Under the pieces are notes generated by a model, which had not been told where the DNA came from, searched no databases, and saw nothing but the letters and a program-made list of their open reading frames with translations. The translations under genes were made by a program, and so were the position numbers. From the NCBI GenBank assembly GCA_027016675.1, contig JALUSH010000096.1, positions 1 to 13,029 of the forward strand: a stretch of 13,029 bases of DNA. The letters are read 5' to 3'. Below, piece after piece: positions 1 through 6,981 of this stretch. The stretch comes from Thermodesulfovibrio sp. (lineage in GTDB: Bacteria; Nitrospirota; Thermodesulfovibrionia; Thermodesulfovibrionales; JdFR-85). Positions within the stretch are counted from its first letter, which is position 1; each line of letters opens with the position of its first letter.

Positions 1-266
1 TAGGGAAAACTCCCAAGCAATGGCTCATAAAGCTTCAGGTATTTCTTTGTATAGGAGAGATAGCGATCTGCAAGCTCGGGGTCTTCTTCAAGTAGATATA
101 CGCGAAGTTTTATATTTCCATAGGAGTCCTCTTTGATATAGTAGTTTTCATTCCTGTCTATCACACTCCTGGATATACTGGATACGGTGTTGCTCTGTCC
201 ATGGACAGTGGTTAAGATTCCTGGAACAAAAAGGATTAACAACCAGATTAATAAAGAAACTAACAT
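1..266 (-). CDS. N-terminal fragment of a secreted protein, probably M1-like metallopeptidase (runs off window)
   Basis: The 5' part of a minus-strand gene is visible: 88 complete codons, open to the window edge. The chosen ATG (266-264) follows an AAGGAGA Shine-Dalgarno (281-275) at 8 nt. An in-frame ATG at 284-282 would add six residues (MKGDAL) and a lysine, but has no ribosome site. Residues 1-24 form a long Leu/Ile/Val/Trp stretch followed by VHGQS, so a signal peptide or membrane anchor is likely. The last visible residues, KKYLKLYEPLLGSFP, resemble the segment before the catalytic domain in M1-type gluzincin aminopeptidases, where a YLxLYExLxGPFPY-like stretch is common. The HExxH zinc motif would lie beyond the edge and cannot be checked, so the family call is tentative. 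The secreted nature is more secure than the enzyme class. Confidence 0.6.
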   Translation of the reverse strand, partial: MLVSLLIWLLILFVPGILTTVHGQSNTVSSISRSVIDRNENYYIKEDSYGNIKLRVYLLEEDPELADRYLSYTKKYLKLYEPLLGSFP

Positions 267-282
267 AAGTGCATCTCCTTTC

Positions 283-312
283 ATTATAAGATCTGGCATT
301 TTGATTATCCAA
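283..312 (-). promoter_or_regulatory. Candidate sigma70 promoter before the partial secreted-protein gene
   Basis: On the minus strand TTGGAT (312-307), an 18-nt spacer and a perfect TATAAT (288-283) stand just upstream of the partial gene. The predicted start point, near 276, would fall inside the Shine-Dalgarno, so the hexamer may be fortuitous or the leader extremely short. The surrounding DNA is AT-rich, which raises the chance of coincidence. Confidence 0.3.
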
Positions 313-379
313 TAAACATGTAATAAAATATAGCCACCCAAAATTCAGCGATAAAATTCATTGTAGTGGCAATGATATC

Positions 380-399
380 TGATTATATTATCATAATCA
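380..399. other. AT-rich inverted repeat downstream of the radical SAM gene
   Basis: TGATTAT (380-386) and ATAATCA (393-399) form a perfect 7-bp dyad around a 6-nt loop, 7 bp after the stop codon of the radical SAM gene. It has only one G-C pair and no T-run, so it is a poor intrinsic terminator. It could be a protein-binding dyad or chance in AT-rich DNA. Confidence 0.25.
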
Positions 400-406
400 A
401 GTGGGA

Positions 407-1693
407 TTAAGAATGCAAATAATTGTAGATCTCTGAGGCAAGTTTCTCCTGTTTTTGCCAGTCTCCAAATATAACACCCCTGTTTACCAGCCTGTTGATA
501 GTCTTTCTCAACACAGGTGAAATACTGCCGGGCGGTGAACTGGCAAAGGGTGTCTGTGGAAGGGGCATGAATGTGTGGGCATGGATACGTGCACCCATGC
601 CCACAAGATCATTTATAACCTTTTCGGTCATCAGGACGTCTTCATCGGTCTCACCTGGCAGGCCAAAGATAAAATCCACATTGGGTATAAAGCCTGCTTT
701 GACAGAAAGTGCCACAGCATTATACACATCATCCACAGTATGCCCCCTGTGGCAGAGGTGAAGAATCCTTTCACTGCCTGATTGGGCACCAATAACAAGA
801 TTTTTATTGTCTGTATATTCTTTGAGTATCTTTATGGTCTCATCTGTTATATGTTCAGGTCTCACCTCTGAGGGAAAGGAACCGAAAAAGACCCTGCCCT
901 TCTGGTTTATCCTTTTCCTGATACTATAAAGCAGTGTCTCAACCTTTTCTATTTCTACAGTTCTTCCATCTGAAGAGCCGTAGCAGAGGGCATTGGGTGT
1001 GATAAATCTGATGTCTCCAAGATTGTGTTTCAATAGTATATCCACTGCCTCCAGGATGCTTTCCAGTGACCTGTGCTTTATGGGTGGTTTGAAGAGCCTT
1101 GGTGTCTGGCAATAGAAACAACCCCACGGGCATCCTCTTGTTATCTCAATGGGGCCAAATCTTTTCAGTGTTGTTGAAAAGGGTTTAAATCTATCAAGAA
1201 CAACATCTTCTCCAGAACCTGTAAAGATGATATCCTTTGCATCCTTATAGAAGATTCCCTTCACTGATCTGATATTTCTTCCTTGCAGGATCATTCGTAT
1301 AAGTTCAATAATGGTTAATTCTCCCTCTCCTCTTACAACCATATCAAAGCCCAGAGAGAGTGTCCCTTCAGGGTCACCTGTAGGATGAGCACCTCCTGCA
1401 ATGAGAATAATTTTTTTTGAGCAGGCTTTTTTCAAACCATTTAGAACATCCCTTATCCTTGTTATCTGGGTGGTAAAGAAGGAAAAAAAGATGTAGATAT
1501 TTCTGTAATAAGGGATATAATGTGATATCTCTCTGTAAAGACCAGACGTTTCAGATATAAGGGAGATGTTCAGTCTTTTGATATCAAAATGTCCTTCTAT
1601 TGCTCCAAGAAGAGCATTGAAACTGTAGCGGTTTTCCCTTGGAATAAAAAATATAAGCAGGACTTTGTTGTTATCAGGAACCCTGTGTCCCAT
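407..1693 (-). CDS. B12-binding-like / radical SAM protein, MJ_1487-type family
   Basis: This 428-residue protein has a Rossmann-like N-terminal region (about 10-130) of the type called B12-binding in radical SAM enzymes, including GGAHPTGDPE (100-109) and VVRGEGE (119-125). A radical SAM domain follows. The iron-sulfur motif is ITRGCPWGCFYC, with C188, C192 and C195 in CxxxCxxC spacing. GAQSGSERIL (302-311) and FIFGLPGETDED (341-352) are typical later strands of the barrel, and HTFMPLPQTPF (373-383) closes it. I see no DxHxxG motif, so a base-off, His-on cobalamin is not supported and B12 binding is uncertain. The layout matches the uncharacterised family named after archaeal MJ_1487; substrate and reaction are unknown. 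It starts 21 bp after lspA ends and is probably co-transcribed with it. An AGAGGA stretch lies about 14 nt upstream, longer than ideal spacing. Confidence 0.8.
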   Translation of the reverse strand: MGHRVPDNNKVLLIFFIPRENRYSFNALLGAIEGHFDIKRLNISLISETSGLYREISHYIPYYRNIYIFFSFFTTQITRIRDVLNGLKKACSKKIILIAGGAHPTGDPEGTLSLGFDMVVRGEGELTIIELIRMILQGRNIRSVKGIFYKDAKDIIFTGSGEDVVLDRFKPFSTTLKRFGPIEITRGCPWGCFYCQTPRLFKPPIKHRSLESILEAVDILLKHNLGDIRFITPNALCYGSSDGRTVEIEKVETLLYSIRKRINQKGRVFFGSFPSEVRPEHITDETIKILKEYTDNKNLVIGAQSGSERILHLCHRGHTVDDVYNAVALSVKAGFIPNVDFIFGLPGETDEDVLMTEKVINDLVGMGARIHAHTFMPLPQTPFASSPPGSISPVLRKTINRLVNRGVIFGDWQKQEKLASEIYNYLHS

Positions 1694-1714
1694 TGCATCT
1701 AAGGGGAATCCTCT

Positions 1715-2188
1715 TTACCTGATTGTTTTTTCCTTCCTGAGATCCCATACAAGCCTTATGAAAAGAAGTGAAATGCCTATTGTAAGGGCTGAGTCAGCCA
1801 TATTGAAAGCTGGCCAGTGATAATTACGAATATGAATATCTATAAAATCCACAACATAACCAAGCCTCAGCCGGTCTGTAAGATTTCCCATTGCTCCGCC
1901 AAGGATAAGAGAAAGTGCAAAGGTATCATCTTTCGATTTTATAATCATAAAAAAAACTATCAGGATTGCAACGATTGAGATAATTATGAATATGGAATTA
2001 CCCAGTGATTGAAAGAGACCAAAGGCTGCCCCGGTGTTTCTCACATTTACGATGTTAAGAAAACTGAATACCTTTATGGATTGATGAGGAAGAATAAAGT
2101 TAACAATTATCAGCTTTGTGGCCTGATCGATTATCAGCACAATCAATGACAGGAGAATAAGAAGTGTTCTTGACAGCATAAGACTCAT
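1715..2188 (-). CDS. lspA: Lipoprotein signal peptidase (signal peptidase II)
   Basis: LspA is an inner-membrane aspartyl protease that removes the signal peptide of lipoproteins after diacylglyceryl transfer to the lipobox cysteine. The 157-residue length is typical. About four hydrophobic membrane spans are visible (near 8-26, 60-82, 88-104 and 132-148). Family signatures are DQATK (21-25), NVRNTGAAFGLF (48-59), GNLTDR (101-106), YVVDF (111-115) and FNMADSA (128-134). D114 and D132 match the aspartate pair described as catalytic in LspA, with N102, D105 and N129 also conserved. The ATG overlaps the ileS stop in an ATGA (2185-2188), the usual ileS-lspA coupling, so translation probably depends on ileS. 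Only a weak AGGG lies upstream; a second in-frame ATG three codons in is possible. Confidence 0.97.
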   Translation of the reverse strand: MSLMLSRTLLILLSLIVLIIDQATKLIIVNFILPHQSIKVFSFLNIVNVRNTGAAFGLFQSLGNSIFIIISIVAILIVFFMIIKSKDDTFALSLILGGAMGNLTDRLRLGYVVDFIDIHIRNYHWPAFNMADSALTIGISLLFIRLVWDLRKEKTIR

Positions 2189-4956
2189 GATCTACTGATA
2201 CCCTGAAGCACATCATAGCACCTCTCACAGACCTCCTTTTCTTTTACAGCCTCTGACCAGTTCCAGCATCGAGGGCATTTATCTCCTGATGCATGGCTTA
2301 CCTTCACAGCTATCTCAGGTCTTTCTTCTGAGGTGTATGAGTCACTGGAATGTTCATTGAAGGGTCTCACTTCTGTCTGTGAGACTATAAACAGTGTGGG
2401 AAGAAAACCCTCGTATCCTTTTAACAGCGCAGCATATTCACCATCCACATAAAGTGTTACCTTTGCCTCAAGGGAGTTCCCGATAGCCTTTTCATTCCTT
2501 TTTAACTCTAATGCCTTGTTTACAAGGTCTCTCACAGAGATTAATTTTCCCCACCGTTCTTCCAGAGCAGGGTCTATCATATTTTCATCAGCTTCAGGCA
2601 GGTCATGAAGGAAAACACTCTCCTCTTTCACGCCTGGGATGAACTGCCAGACCTCTTCAGCAGTGAAGGAGAGAACTGGAGCCATCAGAAGCGTAATGTT
2701 AAAGAGTAACTGATACATTGTCCACTGTGCTGCCCTTCTTTCATAAGAGTCGGCCCTGAATGTATACAGCCTGTCCTTCAGGATATCAAGGTAGAAGGCA
2801 CTGAGTTCTACAATACAGAAATTATAGATCGAATGGAACACCTCGTGAAAATCAAACCTCTCATAGGCAAGGGTCACCTTTTTGATCAGGTTCTGCAACC
2901 TGCTGAGTATGTATCTGTCTATCTCGAGGAGATCTTTAGAGTGGTCTTTCATGTCATAGTCATAGAGATTTCCAAGGAGGAATCGAGCAGTATTCCTGAT
3001 CTTTCTATAGGCATCTATCAGACGGTTCAGAATCTCCCTGGATAGTCTTACATCGTCTCTGTAGTCTTCTGCAGAAACCCATAATCTCAGGATTTCTGCT
3101 CCATTGTTCTTTATGATCTCCTCTGGGGATATAACATTACCAAGGGATTTGGACATCTTCTTGCCAGCACCATCAACCACAAATCCATGGGTCAGCACAG
3201 TTCTGTATGGAGCAGTCCGTCTTGTACCAACAGATATTATAAGGGAACTCTGAAACCATCCTCTGTGCTGGTCACTACCTTCCAGATACATATCCGATGG
3301 CCATGAAAGCCTGTCATCATGTTCAAGAACAGCAGCATGACTCACACCTGAGTCGAACCATACATCAAGGATATCCGTCTCTTTTTTAAAATCCTTCGAG
3401 CCACATTTGTTGCATTTATAACCTTCGGGCAGGAAGTATTCAGGCTCTTTTTCAAACCATATGTCTGCACCATGTTTTGAAAACTCATATATCACCTTAT
3501 CGAAAACGGTCCTTTCTGATACTATCTCACTACAATTGCTACAGACAATCACAGCGATTGGTACACCCCAGGCACGCTGTCGGGAGATACACCAGTCAGG
3601 TCTTCGCTCCATCATGCTTCTGATCCGTTCCCTTCCCCAGTGGGGGACCCACTGGACCCTGTCAATCTCATCGAGGCAACGTTTCCTCAGTTCATTATGT
3701 TCAATGGAAATGAACCATTGTTCTGTTGCCCTGAAGATTACCGGTTTTTTGCACCTCCAGCAATGTGGATAGGAGTGGATGATTTCTCCATGGCCAAGAA
3801 GTGCACCTCTGTCTTTAAGGCTCTCTATGATTTTGTTGTTGGCTTTGAAGACAAATTCGCCTTTTAACCCAAGGTCATCAGTTGTGAAACGCCCTCTGTC
3901 ATCTACAGGGGCATAGATATCAAGGTTATTTTTAAGCCCTGCAATATAATCATCCTCACCATGTCCAGGTGCTATATGAACTATACCAGTGCCCTCCACA
4001 GTGGTTACAAACTCGCCTGTTATGACAATGGATTCCCTATCGATAAAGGGATGCCGGGCCTTTATGCCCTCCAGTTCCTTGCCTATGAATCTTCTTGTCT
4101 CCTTGCCATCAATGCCCATGGATTCACGGAGTTTATCAATCAGATCTGTAGCCACAATGTACTGTATATTGTCAGTTTTAACAAGGGAGTACTCTACCTC
4201 AGGATGAACAGCCAGTGCAAGGTTTGCAGGAAGTGTCCAGGGCGTTGTGGTCCAGATAATAAAATATGTATCCCTTTCTGTGAGTCCTATACCTCTGTCA
4301 TCAATTATCCTGAACCTTACATATATTGAAGGAGAGGTCTTTTCCATGTACTCCACCTCTGCCTCTGCAAGGGCTGTTACGCAGGATGGACACCAGTGAA
4401 CAGGTTTTTTCCCTCGATATACATAACCAGCCTCAAGGAGATGGAAAAACTCTTTTATGGTGTTTGCCTCGTAGTCATAGGACATGGTAAGATATGGTCT
4501 GTCCCAGTCTCCAAGGACCCCAAGGCGAATGAACTCCTCTCTCTGTATATCCACGAACTGCTCTGCATATTCACGACACAGGTTCCTTTTTTCCAGAATA
4601 CCTGTCTCAGCCTTCTTCGAGCCCAGTTTTTTGTCAACCTGTAGTTCTATGGGCAGGCCATGACAGTCCCACCCCGGCACGTAAGGAGAATAAAACCCCT
4701 TCATCATCTTGTATTTCACGATGATATCCTTTAAGACCTTGTTAAGGGCATGTCCCATATGGATATGACCATTGGCATAAGGAGGGCCATCATGAAGTAT
4801 AAAGGTTTTCTTTCTGTTACGTTTTTTTAGCCCCTTTGAATAGATATCTCTCTCCTTCCAGAACCTGATAAAATCAGGCTCTCGTCTGGAGAGATTTGCC
4901 TTCATGGGAAAGTCTGTCCGTGGAAGATTCAGTGTATCCTTGTAATCCTTTGCCAT
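2185..4956 (-). CDS. ileS: Isoleucine--tRNA ligase
   Basis: Cytosolic class I aminoacyl-tRNA synthetase that charges tRNA-Ile and edits misactivated valine. The 923 residues compare with about 940 for the E. coli enzyme. Seen in order: the HIGH-type signature HMGH (66-69) after PPYANG; GWDCHGLPIE (95-104); the CP1 editing domain with TTTPWTLPAN (236-245) and GTGIVHIAPGHGEDDY (322-337); WCISRQRAWGVPI (455-467); GSDQHRGWF (560-568); and KMSKS (600-604). Extra Cys pairs occur at 189/192, 399/402, 472/475 and 515/518. The C-terminal zinc finger is C894/C897/C910/C913, as in the bacterial IleS1 form. The start MAKDYKDTLNLPRTDFPMKANL is typical of the family. There is no Shine-Dalgarno before the ATG, but there is a promoter-like pair whose -10 box ends 8 nt upstream, suggesting a leaderless transcript. 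Downstream lspA is translationally coupled. No T-box leader fits in the 39-bp gap to mqnD. Confidence 0.98.
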   Translation of the reverse strand: MAKDYKDTLNLPRTDFPMKANLSRREPDFIRFWKERDIYSKGLKKRNRKKTFILHDGPPYANGHIHMGHALNKVLKDIIVKYKMMKGFYSPYVPGWDCHGLPIELQVDKKLGSKKAETGILEKRNLCREYAEQFVDIQREEFIRLGVLGDWDRPYLTMSYDYEANTIKEFFHLLEAGYVYRGKKPVHWCPSCVTALAEAEVEYMEKTSPSIYVRFRIIDDRGIGLTERDTYFIIWTTTPWTLPANLALAVHPEVEYSLVKTDNIQYIVATDLIDKLRESMGIDGKETRRFIGKELEGIKARHPFIDRESIVITGEFVTTVEGTGIVHIAPGHGEDDYIAGLKNNLDIYAPVDDRGRFTTDDLGLKGEFVFKANNKIIESLKDRGALLGHGEIIHSYPHCWRCKKPVIFRATEQWFISIEHNELRKRCLDEIDRVQWVPHWGRERIRSMMERRPDWCISRQRAWGVPIAVIVCSNCSEIVSERTVFDKVIYEFSKHGADIWFEKEPEYFLPEGYKCNKCGSKDFKKETDILDVWFDSGVSHAAVLEHDDRLSWPSDMYLEGSDQHRGWFQSSLIISVGTRRTAPYRTVLTHGFVVDGAGKKMSKSLGNVISPEEIIKNNGAEILRLWVSAEDYRDDVRLSREILNRLIDAYRKIRNTARFLLGNLYDYDMKDHSKDLLEIDRYILSRLQNLIKKVTLAYERFDFHEVFHSIYNFCIVELSAFYLDILKDRLYTFRADSYERRAAQWTMYQLLFNITLLMAPVLSFTAEEVWQFIPGVKEESVFLHDLPEADENMIDPALEERWGKLISVRDLVNKALELKRNEKAIGNSLEAKVTLYVDGEYAALLKGYEGFLPTLFIVSQTEVRPFNEHSSDSYTSEERPEIAVKVSHASGDKCPRCWNWSEAVKEKEVCERCYDVLQGISRS

Positions 4957-4964
4957 AGTTAATA

Positions 4965-4994
4965 AATATAACGTTAGACAGGAGAAAAAGTCAA
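4965..4994 (-). promoter_or_regulatory. Candidate ileS promoter placed for leaderless transcription
   Basis: On the minus strand TTGACT (4994-4989), five of six to the -35 consensus, is followed after 18 nt by TATATT (4970-4965). Shifting by one gives TTATAT with 17 nt. The -10 ends 8 nt before the ileS ATG, so transcription would begin at or within a few bases of the start codon. No Shine-Dalgarno lies between. It would let ileS-lspA be expressed independently of hemH-mqnD. Confidence 0.45.
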
Positions 4995-4995
4995 T

Positions 4996-5829
4996 TTAGG
5001 TGCAAAAAACAGGCTTTTTACTATCTGGTAAAACGCCAATCTCAGCAGCCCTTTTCAAGAGATACTCTATGGATTTAATACCCTTCTCTCCGGGGTTTAA
5101 GCTGAATTCATTCACATAGAGGGAAATGTGATGTTTTATTACCTCTTCCTCCATCTCCTGGGCATGGCCTTTTATATATGGCATCACCTCTTCAGGATGG
5201 CTGTATGCGTAATCTATACTTTTGATTATGAGTTTTTCGATCTCTATGAGTCTGTCTTTTCCAATGGAACGCTTTGCAACAATTCCTCCCAGTGGTATGG
5301 GAAGACCTGTAATTTCCTCCCACCACTGCCCGAGATCAACTATCTCCTTCAGCCCGTAGTAAGGATATGTGAACCTGCCTTCGTGTATTATCAGGCCTGC
5401 ATCAACATCTCCCTTCTGAAGGGATGGCATTATTTCAAAGAAAGGCATGGCAACAACATGTCTTGCAATATCAGGGTCATATAGCTTCAACAGTAAATGT
5501 GCTGTGGTGTATACACCCGGAATGGCTATTTTTTTGTTCCTGAGAGACAGGGGAGAAAGCCTCTTTCTTGCAACAAGCAGAGGACCACAGCCTCTTCCAA
5601 GTGCTCCTCCTGAATGCAAAAGACAGTACTCATCAAGTATGTACCCCACAGCATGATAGGAGACCTTTGTGATATCCAGTGTCCCCTTTAAGGCAAGCCT
5701 GTTAAGCTCTTCCACATCCTTTAATATGGCACGAAACCTCATGCCCTTTGTATCAATCCTGTTATTTACAAGGGCATAAAAAATAAAGGTATCATTGGGG
5801 CAGGTTGAAAAGCCTATTGAAAGTTCCAT
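4996..5829 (-). CDS. mqnD: 1,4-dihydroxy-6-naphthoate synthase (futalosine menaquinone pathway)
   Basis: MqnD converts cyclic dehypoxanthine futalosine to 1,4-dihydroxy-6-naphthoate in the alternative menaquinone pathway. It has the periplasmic-binding-protein fold but is cytosolic. The 277-residue length fits. Signatures are GFSTCPNDTFIFYAL (6-20), where MqnD-type proteins carry SxCPNDTF, then DVEELNRLA (38-46), SGGALGRGCGP (73-83), PGVYTTAHLL (104-113) and IIHEGRFTY (147-155). H149 corresponds to the His proposed as catalytic base in the Thermus enzyme. The CPNDTF and GRGCGP motifs separate it from the sister enzyme MqnA. The start is supported by AAGGAG (5842-5837) 7 nt before the ATG, and the gene begins 15 bp after hemH ends, so the two are probably co-transcribed. 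No other mqn gene is in the window. Confidence 0.92.
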   Translation of the reverse strand: MELSIGFSTCPNDTFIFYALVNNRIDTKGMRFRAILKDVEELNRLALKGTLDITKVSYHAVGYILDEYCLLHSGGALGRGCGPLLVARKRLSPLSLRNKKIAIPGVYTTAHLLLKLYDPDIARHVVAMPFFEIMPSLQKGDVDAGLIIHEGRFTYPYYGLKEIVDLGQWWEEITGLPIPLGGIVAKRSIGKDRLIEIEKLIIKSIDYAYSHPEEVMPYIKGHAQEMEEEVIKHHISLYVNEFSLNPGEKGIKSIEYLLKRAAEIGVLPDSKKPVFCT

Positions 5830-5844
5830 ACAAGAACTCCTTCT

Positions 5845-6804
5845 CTACAAAGCCTTTATAATAATCTCCTTGAGTGCAGAAATAAAAGTAGGATGGGTAT
5901 TTAGTGAACCAACCCTCTCAAGGATTATCCCGTATCTTTCAGCAAGTTCTTTATAAAGGATGTCAATCTCATACAGTGTCTCTATATGATCAGATACAAA
6001 GCTTACAGGAACAACAATAACTCTTTTTATCCCTGTCCTGGCAAGGCGTATTATTTCTTCGTCTGTTGAGGGCCCCAGCCATCTTACAGGACCTGTTCTG
6101 CTTTGATAACTGATACTGTATGCAGGCATTTCCTGAACAGAGTCCCTGAGGGCATCAACTATTGCTTCTACTGTCCCATGTATCTCCTTTTCATAGGGGT
6201 CTCCTTCCTCGATGGAGCTTGCAGGCAGGCTGTGGGCACTGAATAAAAGGTAGAAGTCCTTTGTATCAAAACCCCTTATCTTTTCCAGGATTAACTTCTT
6301 CATTGCCTGGATATACAGGGGATGATTATACCATGACTTAATGAATCGAACTACAGGTATCCTGTGTTTTGCTATTTCATAATCAAAATCCCTCTTTGTA
6401 GAGCCTGTTGTGGCCCTTGAGTATTGAGGATACAGGCTGAGTCCGATTATCATCTCCGCACCATCCTCCATGGCCTCCCTTATGGCATCCCTTATAAAGG
6501 GGTACCAGTATTTCATGCCCACGTAGACCTTAAACTCTCCATGAGGTTGAAGGGCATTGTTAAGTTTTTCAGCCTGTTGTCTTGTAATCTGAAGGATGGG
6601 AGACCTGCCCCCGATTAAACTGTATGCCTTCCTGGTTTTAGGTGCCCGTATAATAGAGATAAGGAAGGCAAGGGGTTTCTGCATAAAAGACGGTCCCAGC
6701 CTTATCATCTCCCTGTCTGAAAAGAGATTATACAGGAAGGGCCTGACTGCTGCGAGGCTATCTGGTCCGCCCAGATTCAGCAATATTACAGCCTTTTTTT
6801 TCAT
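5845..6804 (-). CDS. hemH: Ferrochelatase
   Basis: Ferrochelatase inserts iron into a tetrapyrrole at the end of heme synthesis. The 319 residues match the usual bacterial length. Family marks are ILLNLGGPDS (7-16), GGRSPI (65-70), GMKYWYPFI (96-104), FSAHSLP (188-194) containing the metal-site H191, YQSRTGPVRWLGP (233-245) and VSDHIETLYEID (260-271), where E265 is the conserved acidic partner. No C-terminal iron-sulfur extension is present. The protoporphyrin-dependent route is implied by the family, though related chelatases acting on coproporphyrin cannot be excluded from sequence alone. It heads the hemH-mqnD pair, and its promoter is probably in the gap after the EamA gene. No clear Shine-Dalgarno precedes the ATG; a TATAGG box ends 8 nt upstream. 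Confidence 0.95.
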   Translation of the reverse strand: MKKKAVILLNLGGPDSLAAVRPFLYNLFSDREMIRLGPSFMQKPLAFLISIIRAPKTRKAYSLIGGRSPILQITRQQAEKLNNALQPHGEFKVYVGMKYWYPFIRDAIREAMEDGAEMIIGLSLYPQYSRATTGSTKRDFDYEIAKHRIPVVRFIKSWYNHPLYIQAMKKLILEKIRGFDTKDFYLLFSAHSLPASSIEEGDPYEKEIHGTVEAIVDALRDSVQEMPAYSISYQSRTGPVRWLGPSTDEEIIRLARTGIKRVIVVPVSFVSDHIETLYEIDILYKELAERYGIILERVGSLNTHPTFISALKEIIIKAL

Positions 6805-6812
6805 ATAAAATG

Positions 6813-6841
6813 CCTATAAATAATATCCCATATTTTAACAA
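6813..6841 (-). promoter_or_regulatory. Weak candidate hemH promoter
   Basis: On the minus strand TTGTTA (6841-6836), a 17-nt spacer and TATAGG (6818-6813) each match four of six consensus positions. The -10 ends 8 nt before the hemH ATG, where no Shine-Dalgarno is seen. The DNA is very AT-rich, so the match could be chance. Confidence 0.25.
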
Positions 6842-6895
6842 ATCTGCTCAAAAAAGGACTTGATTTTTTTCTGGATAATGTTAAATAATAAATAT

Positions 6896-6972
6896 GACCC
6901 ATCTCCGCCCCCTCGAGATTGGGTCTCCTCATTCGGCCCCATCTCTTTCCCTCCGGGGATGGGGCCCCTCCC
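6896..6972. repeat. GC-rich tandem pair of related hairpins (REP-like intergenic element)
   Basis: A 77-bp island of about 68% GC (52 of 77 by count) sits in AT-rich spacer between the EamA gene and hemH. The first hairpin pairs GACCCATCTC (6896-6905) with GAGATTGGGTC (6915-6925), 10 bp with one bulged T. The second pairs GGCCCCATC (6935-6943) perfectly with GATGGGGCC (6958-6966). The two halves resemble each other at a 40-bp offset, both having CCCATCTC, then a C/T-rich loop, then a GATGGG-like arm. No T-run follows either hairpin on either strand, so this is not a standard intrinsic terminator. It looks like a REP-type dispersed repeat or structured spacer; copy number cannot be judged from one window. 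Confidence 0.6.
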
Positions 6973-6981
6973 AAAAAACTA

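Noticed and set aside
3461..4644. Several plus-strand open frames of 75-122 codons opposite ileS
   Set aside because: They are antisense shadows of a strongly conserved ileS coding sequence, without ribosome sites or recognisable protein features.
4957..4995. T-box or other leader regulating ileS
   Set aside because: The gap is 39 bp, too short, and has no T-box sequence or anti-terminator.
4996..5829. MqnA (chorismate dehydratase) instead of MqnD
   Set aside because: The SxCPNDTF and GRGCGP motifs and the IIHEGRF segment are MqnD features.
6845..6870. A-run / GGACTTGA / T-run sequence as an intrinsic terminator
   Set aside because: The stem would be only A-T pairs with no GC core, and it lies upstream of hemH, where a weak AT dyad is expected by composition.
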